Assembly (NCBI RefSeq): GCF_042219825.1
Contig: NZ_JBHJHQ010000001.1
Span: 620,001-684,000 of the forward strand
Direction of reading: 5' to 3'
Source of the DNA: JBHJHP01 sp042219825
GTDB lineage: Bacteria > Bacteroidota > Bacteroidia > Bacteroidales > UBA5342
Length of the DNA stretch: 64,000 nt
Below the pieces are notes generated by a model. The model ran no database searches. It was given only the letters and a program-made list of their open reading frames with translations, and was not told where the DNA came from. Positions 1-8,333 of this stretch are shown here, in pieces. Within the stretch, counting starts at the first letter, position 1; every line of letters starts with the position of its first letter. A program made the translations under genes and the position numbers.

Positions 1-538
1 GATCAACCCGCCAGTTGACTTCTGAATTGGCTATCAAGTCATTATCCAAAGCCTTGAACATTTCAATGGAAACAGAACGGATATCACCGATATGCCCTGT
101 TTCTACCAGTTCTTTTATTTTTACAAAATTTGGTAAGGTTCTTCTGTAATAAGCCACCCAAAGCGGTAATTCTGCTTTTTCAAAAGCTTCAATCATAGTT
201 ATGCACTCGTCAAAATTTCTGGCCATGGGTTTTTCCACATAACATGGCAGGCCTGCTTCTGCGACCTTCATGGCCAAATCGGCATGAGAACCAGGAGGTG
301 TGGCTATATAGACGGCATTCACCTCCGGGTGGTTCAGGAGTTCATCCACATCGTTTGTGTAATACGGAACATGATGCCGTCTGGCATAATCTTCTGCCTT
401 CGCTTTATTTCTGCGCATTACAGCTGCGATAGAAGAATGCTTTATAAGGTTCATGGCTGGCGCACTTTTTACTTCACACACATCCCCGACACCAATTATT
501 CCCCATTTTATCTCTTTCAACGTTCTATGTTTGTACAT
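1..538 (-). CDS. Gfo/Idh/MocA family oxidoreductase (partial, C-terminus beyond left edge)
   Basis: This is the N-terminal 179 residues of a gene that runs off the left edge of the window. The protein begins MYKHRTLKEIKWGIIGVGDV, and its early Gly-rich segment GIIGVGDV is the NAD(P)-binding Rossmann loop. Further on it shows the segment YIATPPGSHADLA and the EKP motif in CYVEKPMARN, both typical of the Gfo/Idh/MocA family, which oxidises or reduces sugar and cyclitol hydroxyls. The substrate cannot be predicted because the C-terminal domain is missing. The ATG at 538-536 is the first start after upstream stops. Family assignment is firm; any specific sugar would be a guess. Confidence 0.85.
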   Translation of the reverse strand, partial: MYKHRTLKEIKWGIIGVGDVCEVKSAPAMNLIKHSSIAAVMRRNKAKAEDYARRHHVPYYTNDVDELLNHPEVNAVYIATPPGSHADLAMKVAEAGLPCYVEKPMARNFDECITMIEAFEKAELPLWVAYYRRTLPNFVKIKELVETGHIGDIRSVSIEMFKALDNDLIANSEVNWRVD

Positions 539-738
539 AATTTTAAAGATTGTAATTAACAGGACTTAAATATACTTTAATCTCTGTTCACAAGAAAATC
601 TTTTTATGGATATCGAAGTTCTATAATACTCTCATAGCCAGATTAATTTAATTGGATCCTGATAACAAACGATAAGACCGCTCCTGATTATTTAGAATTA
701 AAATATGTAACGATTTTTTCTTATGTGGTAAGATTAAT
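539..738. other. Intergenic region between divergent genes
   Basis: This is AT-rich DNA between the divergent oxidoreductase and cysD. No credible open reading frame, RNA gene or repeat is visible. It must hold the promoter of the oxidoreductase: a weak TATATTTA box lies upstream of its start on the minus strand, too poor to assign with confidence. Confidence 0.5.
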
Positions 739-746
739 TAATTTTG
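739..746 (+). promoter_or_regulatory. Bacteroidota -7 box (TAATTTTG) upstream of cysD
   Basis: The octamer TAATTTTG matches the TAnnTTTG -7 consensus of Bacteroidota sigma factors exactly. No clear TTG -33 element stands at the ideal distance. A possible in-frame TTG start for cysD at 744 lies inside this box, which argues that translation starts at the ATG at 813, after a leader of about 60 nt. Confidence 0.55.
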
Positions 747-812
747 CAGCTTATTAATAAAACGGGAAAATCTCTCCTTCGGGGTGAATTTGCTTTAAAT
801 TTTATAATAAAC

Positions 813-1718
813 ATGGAAGAGTATAGTCTGAACCATTTAAAAGAACTGGAATCAGAGGCGATATATGTGATGCGTGAAGTAGCAGCACAATTTGAAAATC
901 CTGCTTTGCTTTTTTCTGGAGGAAAAGATTCCATTGTAATGGCTCATTTGGCAAAAAAAGCATTCTGGCCTGCCAGAATTCCATTCCCATTTGTACACAT
1001 TGATACAGGACATAATTTTGATGAAACCATAGAATTCAGAGACAATCTGATTAAAGAGCTGGGCGTAAAACTGGTTGTTGGTTCAGTGCAGGAATCAATT
1101 GATGAAGGTCGTGTAGTCGAGGAAAAAGGAGTTAATGCTTCCCGTAACAAACTTCAGACGGTAACACTGTTAGATACCATAGAAAAGTATAAATTCGATG
1201 CTGCACTTGGTGGTGGACGGCGTGATGAAGAAAAAGCAAGGGCCAAAGAACGTTTCTTTTCGCACAGAGATGATTTTGGTCAATGGGATCCTAAAAACCA
1301 AAGGCCAGAATTATGGCATATTTACAATGGCAGGAAGAATGTAGGAGAACATTTCAGGGTGTTCCCTATTTCCAACTGGACTGAAATGGATGTATGGCAG
1401 TATATTTATCAGGAAAATATTCCGTTACCTTCGCTGTATTATACGCACGAAAGAGACGTTTTTAACAGAGACGGTGTATGGCTCGCCTATGCCCCTTTTA
1501 TGGAACTTAAGCCATCAGAAAAGGTGGAACATATGAAAGTACGATGCCGGACCATTGGTGATATAACCTGTACAGGCGTAACCTTGTCACAGGCGAATTC
1601 TCTTGAAGATATAATTCAGGAGATTGCCGCAACACGCGTCACAGAGCGAGGTGGTCGTGCCGATGACAAGCGTTCAGAGGCAGCAATGGAAGACCGAAAA
1701 AAAGAGGGGTATTTTTAA
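813..1718 (+). CDS. cysD: Sulfate adenylyltransferase subunit 2 (CysD)
   Basis: CysD is the catalytic small subunit of ATP sulfurylase. With CysN it makes adenosine 5'-phosphosulfate from sulfate and ATP in the cytoplasm. The protein has 301 residues, the usual length for the family. It carries the PP-loop FSGGKDSIVMAHLA near residue 35 and the basic segment GGGRRDEEKARAKERFFS. The ATG at 813 was chosen over an in-frame TTG at 744 because the TTG lies inside a -7 promoter box and the extra 23 residues are not conserved-looking. cysN follows 34 nt downstream on the same strand. No cysH, cysC or sulfite reductase gene is nearby, so the fate of the product (assimilation or PAPS for sulfation) is not shown here. 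Confidence 0.96.
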   Translation: MEEYSLNHLKELESEAIYVMREVAAQFENPALLFSGGKDSIVMAHLAKKAFWPARIPFPFVHIDTGHNFDETIEFRDNLIKELGVKLVVGSVQESIDEGRVVEEKGVNASRNKLQTVTLLDTIEKYKFDAALGGGRRDEEKARAKERFFSHRDDFGQWDPKNQRPELWHIYNGRKNVGEHFRVFPISNWTEMDVWQYIYQENIPLPSLYYTHERDVFNRDGVWLAYAPFMELKPSEKVEHMKVRCRTIGDITCTGVTLSQANSLEDIIQEIAATRVTERGGRADDKRSEAAMEDRKKEGYF

Positions 1719-1752
1719 TCACTTAAATTAGCAATCAGCACATAAATATATC

Positions 1753-3027
1753 ATGGCAGGAAAAGATTCAGGTTATCTTGATATGCAACTTCTGAGGTTT
1801 ACTACAGCCGGAAGTGTGGATGACGGAAAAAGCACGCTTATTGGACGTTTGTTGTATGACAGTAAAGCCATTTTCGAAGATCAGATGGAAGCTATTGAGC
1901 GTGCCAGTGTAGGTAAAGGAGAAGAAGAAGTAAACCTTGCATTATTGACGGATGGTTTGCGTGCTGAGCGCGAACAGGGAATCACCATTGATGTGGCTTA
2001 CCGTTATTTTGCAACACCAAAACGTAAATTTATTATTGCCGATACTCCGGGTCATATTCAATATACCCGTAATATGGTAACCGGAGCCTCTACCGCCAAT
2101 GTTGCCGTTATTTTGATTGATGCCCGTAATGGTGTGATTGAGCAGACACGAAGACATTCTTATATTGCCAATCTTTTACAGATTCCGCATATCATTGTTT
2201 GCGTTAATAAAATGGATCTGGTTGACTATGATCAGAAAGCGTTTGAAGCTATCAAAAAAGATTTTACGGATAACATTACCAAAAAGCTTGGTCTTGAAGA
2301 TGCGCGGTTTGTTCCGATAAGTGCCAAAAATGGTGATAACGTTGTTGATCCTTCAAAAAATATGGATTGGTATAAAGGTGACACCTTCCTGCACCTGATG
2401 GAAACCATTGAAATTAAGCATGATGAAAATCTTGATGATGCACGTTTCCCGGTACAGTATGTTATTCGTCCAATGCGAGATGAATACCATGACTTCAGGG
2501 GGTATGCCGGAAAAATAGCCAGTGGAATATTCAAAAAAGGTGACAAGGTAAAAGTATTGCCATCAGGAATAGATTCAAAAATTAAAAATATTTTTGAATA
2601 CAACGAAGAATTAAGTCAGGCATTCCCACCCCAATCTGTAACAATTGAGTTGGAGGATGATATTGATATAAGTCGTGGTGATATGATTACGGATCAGGAA
2701 AATATGCCACGTGTTGGTCAGGAAATTAATTTGATGGTTTGCTGGTTTAACGAACGAAAATTGGTTCCAAGAGGGAAATACGCCATTAAGCACACGACCA
2801 ATGAAGTACGTGCTATCGTAAATTCTGTAAATTATAAAATGGATGTTAATTCTCTGGAACAGGATGATTCAGATTTGACTGTAGGATTAAATGATATAGC
2901 AAACATAACCATTAAAACAGCAAAACCACTGTTTTATGATTCTTACAATAAGAACAGGATCACGGGTAGCTTAATTTTTATTGATGAGGCGACCAATGAG
3001 ACAGTAGCCGCCGGAATGATCATCTAA
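1753..3027 (+). CDS. cysN: Sulfate adenylyltransferase subunit 1, GTPase (CysN)
   Basis: CysN is the GTPase subunit that drives the CysD reaction by GTP hydrolysis. The 424-residue protein shows an EF-Tu-like G domain: P-loop GSVDDGKST at about residue 16, the switch segment EREQGITIDVAYRYF, DTPGH near 95 and NKMD near 150. Two beta-barrel domains follow from about residue 230. It is the stand-alone form: there is no C-terminal APS kinase (CysC) domain as in CysNC fusions of about 630 residues. It is probably co-transcribed with cysD. Its stop codon overlaps by 4 nt the stop of the convergent rubrerythrin-like gene. Confidence 0.96.
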   Translation: MAGKDSGYLDMQLLRFTTAGSVDDGKSTLIGRLLYDSKAIFEDQMEAIERASVGKGEEEVNLALLTDGLRAEREQGITIDVAYRYFATPKRKFIIADTPGHIQYTRNMVTGASTANVAVILIDARNGVIEQTRRHSYIANLLQIPHIIVCVNKMDLVDYDQKAFEAIKKDFTDNITKKLGLEDARFVPISAKNGDNVVDPSKNMDWYKGDTFLHLMETIEIKHDENLDDARFPVQYVIRPMRDEYHDFRGYAGKIASGIFKKGDKVKVLPSGIDSKIKNIFEYNEELSQAFPPQSVTIELEDDIDISRGDMITDQENMPRVGQEINLMVCWFNERKLVPRGKYAIKHTTNEVRAIVNSVNYKMDVNSLEQDDSDLTVGLNDIANITIKTAKPLFYDSYNKNRITGSLIFIDEATNETVAAGMII

Positions 3028-3521
3028 AAAGCCCAGAACTGGTTGTCATACCATACCCGTTCTTTCAGTTCCTTATTTATTTCATGCAGGAATTTTTGAT
3101 GTCCTACCTCCCATTTAGCTAACATATCATATGTTTTTTGCTCTTCGGGATCGGTAGCTTCTTTAGCACGGTCAGCATAAATCTTTACAGCGCGTGTCTC
3201 GAAATCCATGGCAGCAGAAATAGCTGCAGCTTCAAAACTGGCAGCACTAATCTCTTTTTTAATCTTATCGGTTAGTATTTGAGTTACAGTGTCATCGTCC
3301 GTGTCAATTTCTTTTGGTGCGGTAAACTTTGCATTTTTTGCGTAATTGTCGTACTGCTCTTTCAAAAAACGAATGTGTTCACCTTCCTCTTTGGCCATCA
3401 TATTAAAGAACTCTTTTGCAGCTTCATTATCACTCTTTTCTGACACATTGCTATAAAATGACTGTCCGCGCATCTCCAGTAAAATAGCCTCTTTTAAAAT
3501 ATCTGTAACTGATTTGCTCAT
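3024..3521 (-). CDS. Rubrerythrin-like ferritin-fold diiron protein
   Basis: This is a 165-residue four-helix ferritin-like protein. Helices carry LLEMRGQSFY, KEEGEHIRFL with its ExxH iron-ligand pair, AMDFETRAVKIY and KWEVGHQKFL with a second ExxH. This pattern is that of rubrerythrin erythrin domains, which reduce peroxide at a di-iron centre. The C-terminal rubredoxin domain with CxxC motifs is absent, so an external electron donor would be needed. The ATG at 3521 was chosen because a promoter lies just upstream and overlaps the longer alternative reading. A role in oxidative stress defence is inferred from the family. Confidence 0.85.
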   Translation of the reverse strand: MSKSVTDILKEAILLEMRGQSFYSNVSEKSDNEAAKEFFNMMAKEEGEHIRFLKEQYDNYAKNAKFTAPKEIDTDDDTVTQILTDKIKKEISAASFEAAAISAAMDFETRAVKIYADRAKEATDPEEQKTYDMLAKWEVGHQKFLHEINKELKERVWYDNQFWAF

Positions 3522-3540
3522 TGTGTTAATTTTTATCCAA

Positions 3541-3571
3541 TAAAGGTAATAAAAAGTGTTCGCTGTGCAAA
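3541..3571 (-). promoter_or_regulatory. Promoter of the rubrerythrin-like gene (TTTGCA / TACCTTTA)
   Basis: On the minus strand a TTTGCA element at 3571-3566 is followed by TACCTTTA at 3548-3541, with 19 nt between TTTG's final G region and the TA. This fits the Bacteroidota TTTG-N19-TAnnTTTG arrangement with one mismatch. It predicts a leader of roughly 15 nt before the ATG at 3521. Confidence 0.7.
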
Positions 3572-3672
3572 CTGAAAAATCATGATTAATCACATAGTAA
3601 AAGATTGACTTTGATCATTACTACGATTCAAATTAAACCTTACTTTAGTTTGAATTGATTAGACATCATGTT

Positions 3673-4659
3673 ATGAATAAACTGGCAGTTGTGGCTTTAG
3701 GCGGGAACGCTCTGTTAAGAGCAGACCAGAAAGGAAGTATTGAAGAGCAGATTGCAAACACACTTGATACACTGGAAAATCTGATTTATTTGCTCAGAGA
3801 TGGCTACGACCTTGTGATTACCCATGGAAACGGGCCACAGGTTGGAAATATTCTGATGCGAAATGATGCAGGAGAACAGATCTACGGCATTACTCCTATG
3901 CCACTGGATATTTGTGTGGCTGATTCACAGGGCGGTATCGGATATATGATTGAGCGCTGTATTCTGAATATTTTAAAGAAACACAGAATAAACAAAGAAG
4001 TTGTTGCTTTTATTTCCCAGGTAATTGTTGATCCAAAGGACAACGCGTTCTTGGATCCTCAAAAACGCATAGGCAAGTCTTTTACTAAGGAAGAAGCTGA
4101 ACTTTTGAAAAAAGCCAAAGGATGGCAGTTTAAAGATTCGAAGCAAAACGGTTATGTACGCCGCGTAGTTGCTTCTCCCGAACCGGTATGTATAACCAAT
4201 GAAAAAGTAATAGAGGCTACTGCAAGAGCCGGTCGTATTGTGATTGCCGCTGGTGGTGGTGGCATACCGGTATATAAAGACACTAAGGGCATGTTACAAG
4301 CTGTAGAAGCTGTGGTAGATAAGGATTTGTCTTCTGCCCTTTTAGCGGCACATATTCATGCCGATGAGCTTTACATCTTAACGGATGTGCCATTTGTGTA
4401 TAAACATTTTGGAACAGAAAGACAGGAACTTGTTGAGTTTCTGAATTATGCGGATGCCAATGAAATGCTGGGAGATGGTGTGTTTGGCGAAGGAACTATG
4501 GCTCCTAAAATAAGGGCAGCCTTACGTTTTATTGAACATGGTGGACAAAAAAGTGTCATTACAGAAGCGACAAAACTGGAAGATAAAACTTACGGTACTA
4601 AGATAACACTGGAATATGATCCGAATGATAAACCTCATCATCAGCTCAGGCAATCGTAA
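3673..4659 (+). CDS. arcC: Carbamate kinase (ArcC)
   Basis: Carbamate kinase interconverts ATP plus carbamate with ADP plus carbamoyl phosphate; in cells it often makes ATP at the end of the arginine deiminase or purine degradation routes. The 328-residue protein has the amino-acid-kinase signature VVALGGNALLR at the N-terminus, ITHGNGPQVGNILMR near residue 55 and AAGGGGIPVY near residue 196. The ATG at 3673 matches the family N-terminus; an upstream in-frame start would add six residues. No arginine deiminase or ornithine carbamoyltransferase gene lies beside it, so its pathway is open. The last 14 nt overlap the convergent dprA gene. Confidence 0.93.
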   Translation: MNKLAVVALGGNALLRADQKGSIEEQIANTLDTLENLIYLLRDGYDLVITHGNGPQVGNILMRNDAGEQIYGITPMPLDICVADSQGGIGYMIERCILNILKKHRINKEVVAFISQVIVDPKDNAFLDPQKRIGKSFTKEEAELLKKAKGWQFKDSKQNGYVRRVVASPEPVCITNEKVIEATARAGRIVIAAGGGGIPVYKDTKGMLQAVEAVVDKDLSSALLAAHIHADELYILTDVPFVYKHFGTERQELVEFLNYADANEMLGDGVFGEGTMAPKIRAALRFIEHGGQKSVITEATKLEDKTYGTKITLEYDPNDKPHHQLRQS

Positions 4660-5752
4660 ACATATTTCCGGGCAAGGATTTGATTAATCCTTCCATTTCA
4701 AGGTTTAGCAGTGCCATTGAAACCTGGCTGATCATTAATTCACTCAGTATCTTTATATCATTTAAAGACATAGTCTGGTATTCTCTGAGCAGATTATAAA
4801 TTTTCTCTTCGTCAGGTTTTAGTTGAACAAAGAGACTTTTTTGAACTGTTTTCTTTTTATTTTTAAGATCCCAGTTCATCAGTTTTAAGAGGTCGTCTGC
4901 AGACTCAATAACCGATGCCTTTTGTGTTTTAATCAGATAATTGCATCCCGCCGAATAATAGTTCCCTACATTCCCGGGAACCGCCATGACTTCGCGATTA
5001 TATGAAAATGCAAGATTGGCAGTAATCATTGCTCCTCCTTTCAAACCGGATTCAATCACAAGAGTTACATCGGAAATGCCTGCAACAATGCGGTTTCGCT
5101 TTACAAAATTATGAGATTCAGGAATAGTGGATTTGGTATATTCAGTCACCAGTCCGCCATGCTCCATCATTTTAACTGCTGTATCTTTATGTTTAGGAGG
5201 ATAAAGATCGTCAAGGCCATGAGCCAGAACAGCTAAACTATCAAGATTATGGCGTACAGCTGCCTTGTGTGCCATAATATCAATACCATAAGCTAATCCA
5301 CTGACAATGCAGGTGTCAGGATCAGATTCTGCCAGACCTTTCACAATCTTTTCAATCATGCCGGATCCGTAATGCGAACTTTTACGGGTTCCAACAATAC
5401 TCACAATTTTTCGCTTATTAAAATCAATATTTCCTTTATGGTATAATAATACCGGTGAGTCATAACATTCGTTAAGCCGAACCGGAAAATCTTTTTCCTG
5501 GAAAAATGTAGTGTTAATATCCTCCGCTTTAATAAATTCCAGTTCACTTTCCGCATTATTCCAAAATTCCTTTTTATATATGTTATCTACCACATGGCGT
5601 GGAATTTGAGGAATCTTAAAAAGGTTCTTTTTTGATTCACTGAAAAGGGCCTCAGGTGAACCGGTTATACCGATGAGTTTTCTTACCATAACACTCCCGG
5701 CACCCGGTATCATGGATGCGGCAATTTGGTTTAGCAGGTATTCTTCAGACAT
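4646..5752 (-). CDS. dprA: DNA-processing protein DprA
   Basis: DprA binds incoming single-stranded DNA during natural transformation and loads RecA. The 368-residue protein has an N-terminal helix-hairpin-like segment, then a Rossmann-like DNA-binding core: VSIVGTRKSSHYG near residue 115, SGLAYGIDIMAHKAA near 145, and ESGLKGGAMITANLA plus VMAVPGNV further on. A C-terminal winged-helix-like domain covers about residues 300-368. It is the last gene of a compact minus-strand operon (GT4, AlkD-like, small anchored protein, dprA), 12 nt after the preceding stop. DprA is present in many bacteria not known to be transformable, so competence is not proven. Confidence 0.95.
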   Translation of the reverse strand: MSEEYLLNQIAASMIPGAGSVMVRKLIGITGSPEALFSESKKNLFKIPQIPRHVVDNIYKKEFWNNAESELEFIKAEDINTTFFQEKDFPVRLNECYDSPVLLYHKGNIDFNKRKIVSIVGTRKSSHYGSGMIEKIVKGLAESDPDTCIVSGLAYGIDIMAHKAAVRHNLDSLAVLAHGLDDLYPPKHKDTAVKMMEHGGLVTEYTKSTIPESHNFVKRNRIVAGISDVTLVIESGLKGGAMITANLAFSYNREVMAVPGNVGNYYSAGCNYLIKTQKASVIESADDLLKLMNWDLKNKKKTVQKSLFVQLKPDEEKIYNLLREYQTMSLNDIKILSELMISQVSMALLNLEMEGLIKSLPGNMFTIA

Positions 5753-5764
5753 TTAGGGGTAATA

Positions 5765-6286
5765 TTAATATTTCCTTAGATTTCTTTTACATTCTTTTAT
5801 CAGCTTTTTTGTTTGCGTTATTTTAACATTCATTAAGTCAACAATCTGTTGATTATTAACCCTCTGTGCCCAGTTTAAATGACTTTGATAGGCTTTTAAC
5901 AGTTCCCGGTAATTTCGTATCATTTCCTCCAGTTCAAAAGAAAGATCGGCCTCTCCCCACATTGGAACTTTTTGGTGTTTATCAGGTTTGTATGCTTTAT
6001 TTGAAGCAGTTATTTCACCTTCTTCAATTAAACCCCAAAAATCACTTTCGCCACTTTTAACTTTAAATTTTTGTTGACTTGAATTTGCCTTTTCTGCCTT
6101 TAAATAAAAGGATTCCTTTTCATTTTCAAGCGTTTCAGTTTCTGAAACTGAAACCGAAGCAGAATCGTTTTCTTCAGGTATTGATTCGAAAGCAGGATCT
6201 GATATATAGGCGAAGAGTGAAATAGTATTTGCTATAAAAAATATAACAAACAACAATAATCCTTTATTCAGAATTGTCCTTTTCAC
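5765..6286 (-). CDS. Hypothetical anchored or secreted protein, 173 aa
   Basis: I do not recognise this protein. It starts at a GTG with a basic MKRTILNK stretch followed by a hydrophobic helix (GLLLFVIFFIANTISLFA), so it is exported or held in the inner membrane. An acidic, Ser/Glu-rich linker follows (about residues 30-60), then a charged segment likely to be helical (about residues 105-173) rich in Glu, Lys and Gln. The start lies 23 nt inside the end of the AlkD-like gene and the stop is 12 nt before dprA, which implies translational coupling. No function can be assigned. Confidence 0.7.
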   Translation of the reverse strand: MKRTILNKGLLLFVIFFIANTISLFAYISDPAFESIPEENDSASVSVSETETLENEKESFYLKAEKANSSQQKFKVKSGESDFWGLIEEGEITASNKAYKPDKHQKVPMWGEADLSFELEEMIRNYRELLKAYQSHLNWAQRVNNQQIVDLMNVKITQTKKLIKECKRNLRKY

Positions 6287-6965
6287 AGAAAAAATCTATT
6301 TCAGTTATAACGATTTGGTGCGTTAATTCGAAATCATTTGATTTCACCTGAAAATAGCTAATTTTTTCGAGTAAGTAGTTTATCAAATTGTTATGATATC
6401 GTATAAAAAATGCAGAAGCCTGACCTAATGAAACTGCTAATTCCCGTCTGAACAAAGCCGAATCATAAAGGTTAAATTCAAGCGATTTCACAAAAACATC
6501 TTTATTATCAAAATTCTTCATCAGAAACTGCTTAGATAAAGCTTTATAAGCCGCTATCCGCATAAGATTATTCCCGGAATTCAATAAGTCTTTAAGGATA
6601 CTTGAATATGGTAGTGAAGCTATAAGATTATTACCCAACTGTTCTGACAATTCAGTGGTAAGAATTTCATTCATCCATTTGGTCAAGGTTTCAATATCAA
6701 TAGTTTCTGGATCTGCAATTAAAGTCGCCAGAATATATGATTCCCGCCATCCTTTCTCCCAAAGCAGTTTTGCCAGTGTATTATTATAAGCATATTGTTT
6801 TGCTATCTTACGGAGATCAACAACGGAAACGCCAAAATTTACCCTGTAATTCAGACCAGCATCCTTCATTGACTGGCTAACCGTACCATTTTTATGCAGG
6901 TTAATCTGATTTAATACCAGCTTAAGATCTTTTTCTGTAGTATCGTTGATAAAAGTAAAATCCAT
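6264..6965 (-). CDS. AlkD-like DNA alkylation repair protein (HEAT-like repeats)
   Basis: This 233-residue, mainly helical protein resembles the AlkD/DNA alkylation repair family, HEAT-like-repeat proteins that include glycosylases for alkylated purines. Family-like segments are RVNFGVSVVDLRKIAKQYAY near residue 44, LLWEKGWRESYILATLIAD near 67 and the repeat segments RIAAYKALSKQFL and RRELAVSLGQASAFF. Catalytic residues were not checked, so it could be a structural relative without glycosylase activity. It begins 3 nt after the GT4 stop and overlaps the next gene, so it sits in the middle of the dprA operon; a repair role would match that neighbour. Confidence 0.75.
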   Translation of the reverse strand: MDFTFINDTTEKDLKLVLNQINLHKNGTVSQSMKDAGLNYRVNFGVSVVDLRKIAKQYAYNNTLAKLLWEKGWRESYILATLIADPETIDIETLTKWMNEILTTELSEQLGNNLIASLPYSSILKDLLNSGNNLMRIAAYKALSKQFLMKNFDNKDVFVKSLEFNLYDSALFRRELAVSLGQASAFFIRYHNNLINYLLEKISYFQVKSNDFELTHQIVITEIDFFCEKDNSE

Positions 6966-6968
6966 TGG

Positions 6969-8114
6969 TTATCTGCTCAATATATCATTATAAATCTGTT
7001 CCTGCATTGCTCCTACTGTTTCGGCAGAGAACTTTTGGCTAATTATTTTCTGAACCGGTATCACTTCATACTCGCGAAATGTATGAATCATTTTGTCGAT
7101 TGCTTTCATAAGTTCTTCCTGCTGATCCGGTTCAATAAAGATACCTGCTTCACGCAGCTGAACTTCCTCGGGGCATCCGGTTGTGGTTGAAATAACAGGC
7201 AGACCGGATAAAAGAGCTTCAACAGGTACCAAACCAAATGTTTCATATTGGCTATTCTGTATCAGAAAGTCAAATTCAGGCAGCTTCTTTAGCACATCTT
7301 CATTTGATAGTTCGCCATAGAAATATATTTTTTCATTCAATAGTTGATTGGCCAACTGCTTTAATGTATTTATGTCGGGACCATCCCCAATAATGTGGTA
7401 TTCAATATTTTCGTTTGTAAACTTTTTTATAGCCTCTATCACTCCTGAAACGCGTTTAATATTATCTTTCAGATCGGCTACGGTTACTATTTTAATTGTG
7501 CTCCCTTGCTTTTGGGGTTTTGTTTCCGATGTATTCTCTGCAACATTGGGCAGTATTTTAAGTTTTGTTTTATCCAGAGGAATACACGCTAGCATATCAT
7601 TCCTTAACCTGTTTGAAACAACCAATACCTTTTCAGCTTTTTTCAGCATAAGTTTCAACAGAAACCTGTATGTTTTAGATTTTTGGTGGTATAATCCATA
7701 ATGGTAGCCTGACCAGTGTTCTGTAATTATATAGGGTCTTTTAAATAAAATATGCAGAACATAAGCAACAACATAGGTTCTTAACAATACATGTGCATGA
7801 ATAAGATCTGGTTTATCCTTTTCTTTTAGTAATTGTCGTATACATCTATAAATTCCAATACAATAATTGAAGCTACTGAACAATTTGTTTCCGGATCTAT
7901 AAAAGTAGGAATAGGTATTAACGTTTTCTGATGAAGTAAAAAGTACCCTTTTTAAGGGTATCTCCTTTCCTTTTGATACATTTACATTTATTACGCTATG
8001 CCTGTAGTTTTGTGAAGATGCTATATGTTTGGAAATAAAAACTCCTCCCTGTGGACCGTTTAGTCCCGGATACCATCGGGGAATGTGCAATATGTGTCCG
8101 TTGAATGTCTTCAC
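6969..8114 (-). CDS. Glycosyltransferase family 4 protein
   Basis: The 381-residue protein has the GT-B fold pattern of GT4 retaining glycosyltransferases. The N-terminal half holds HIPRWYPGLNGPQGGVFI and a donor-free Rossmann domain. The C-terminal half holds KIVTVADLKD, YHIIGDGPDINTL and the conserved acidic motif ETFGLVPVEALLSGLPVIST that binds the nucleotide-sugar. The start is a GTG at 8114. Sugar and acceptor are unknown; cell-surface glycan synthesis is the usual role. It is the first gene of the minus-strand operon ending in dprA. Confidence 0.9.
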   Translation of the reverse strand: MKTFNGHILHIPRWYPGLNGPQGGVFISKHIASSQNYRHSVINVNVSKGKEIPLKRVLFTSSENVNTYSYFYRSGNKLFSSFNYCIGIYRCIRQLLKEKDKPDLIHAHVLLRTYVVAYVLHILFKRPYIITEHWSGYHYGLYHQKSKTYRFLLKLMLKKAEKVLVVSNRLRNDMLACIPLDKTKLKILPNVAENTSETKPQKQGSTIKIVTVADLKDNIKRVSGVIEAIKKFTNENIEYHIIGDGPDINTLKQLANQLLNEKIYFYGELSNEDVLKKLPEFDFLIQNSQYETFGLVPVEALLSGLPVISTTTGCPEEVQLREAGIFIEPDQQEELMKAIDKMIHTFREYEVIPVQKIISQKFSAETVGAMQEQIYNDILSR

Positions 8115-8333
8115 GTAAATTTCAAAAAAATTTGGAAATACAAAAGTGCCAAATAAAAACAGATTTTTAAAATATTACCATTATATATCAATGTTACATG
8201 TAAATAAGTACACTTTTAAAATAAAAGTGACGGTAAAAAAGGATTATTACAATTCATCGGCGCTAATTTTTACGTATTTTTAGGCCTGAAAACAAAATTG
8301 CAATTAATCCTGAAAATCGAATAATATATCATA

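Noticed and set aside
744..812. Longer cysD reading from a TTG at 744
   Set aside because: The TTG lies inside the TAATTTTG -7 box; the ATG at 813 gives the normal family length.
753..812. Riboswitch in the cysD leader
   Set aside because: The leader is about 60 nt, with only a weak CTCC/GGGG stem and no known aptamer core.
3600..3672. Promoter for carbamate kinase
   Set aside because: TACTTTAG and TTTG elements occur but their spacing (27 nt) does not fit the Bacteroidota promoter.
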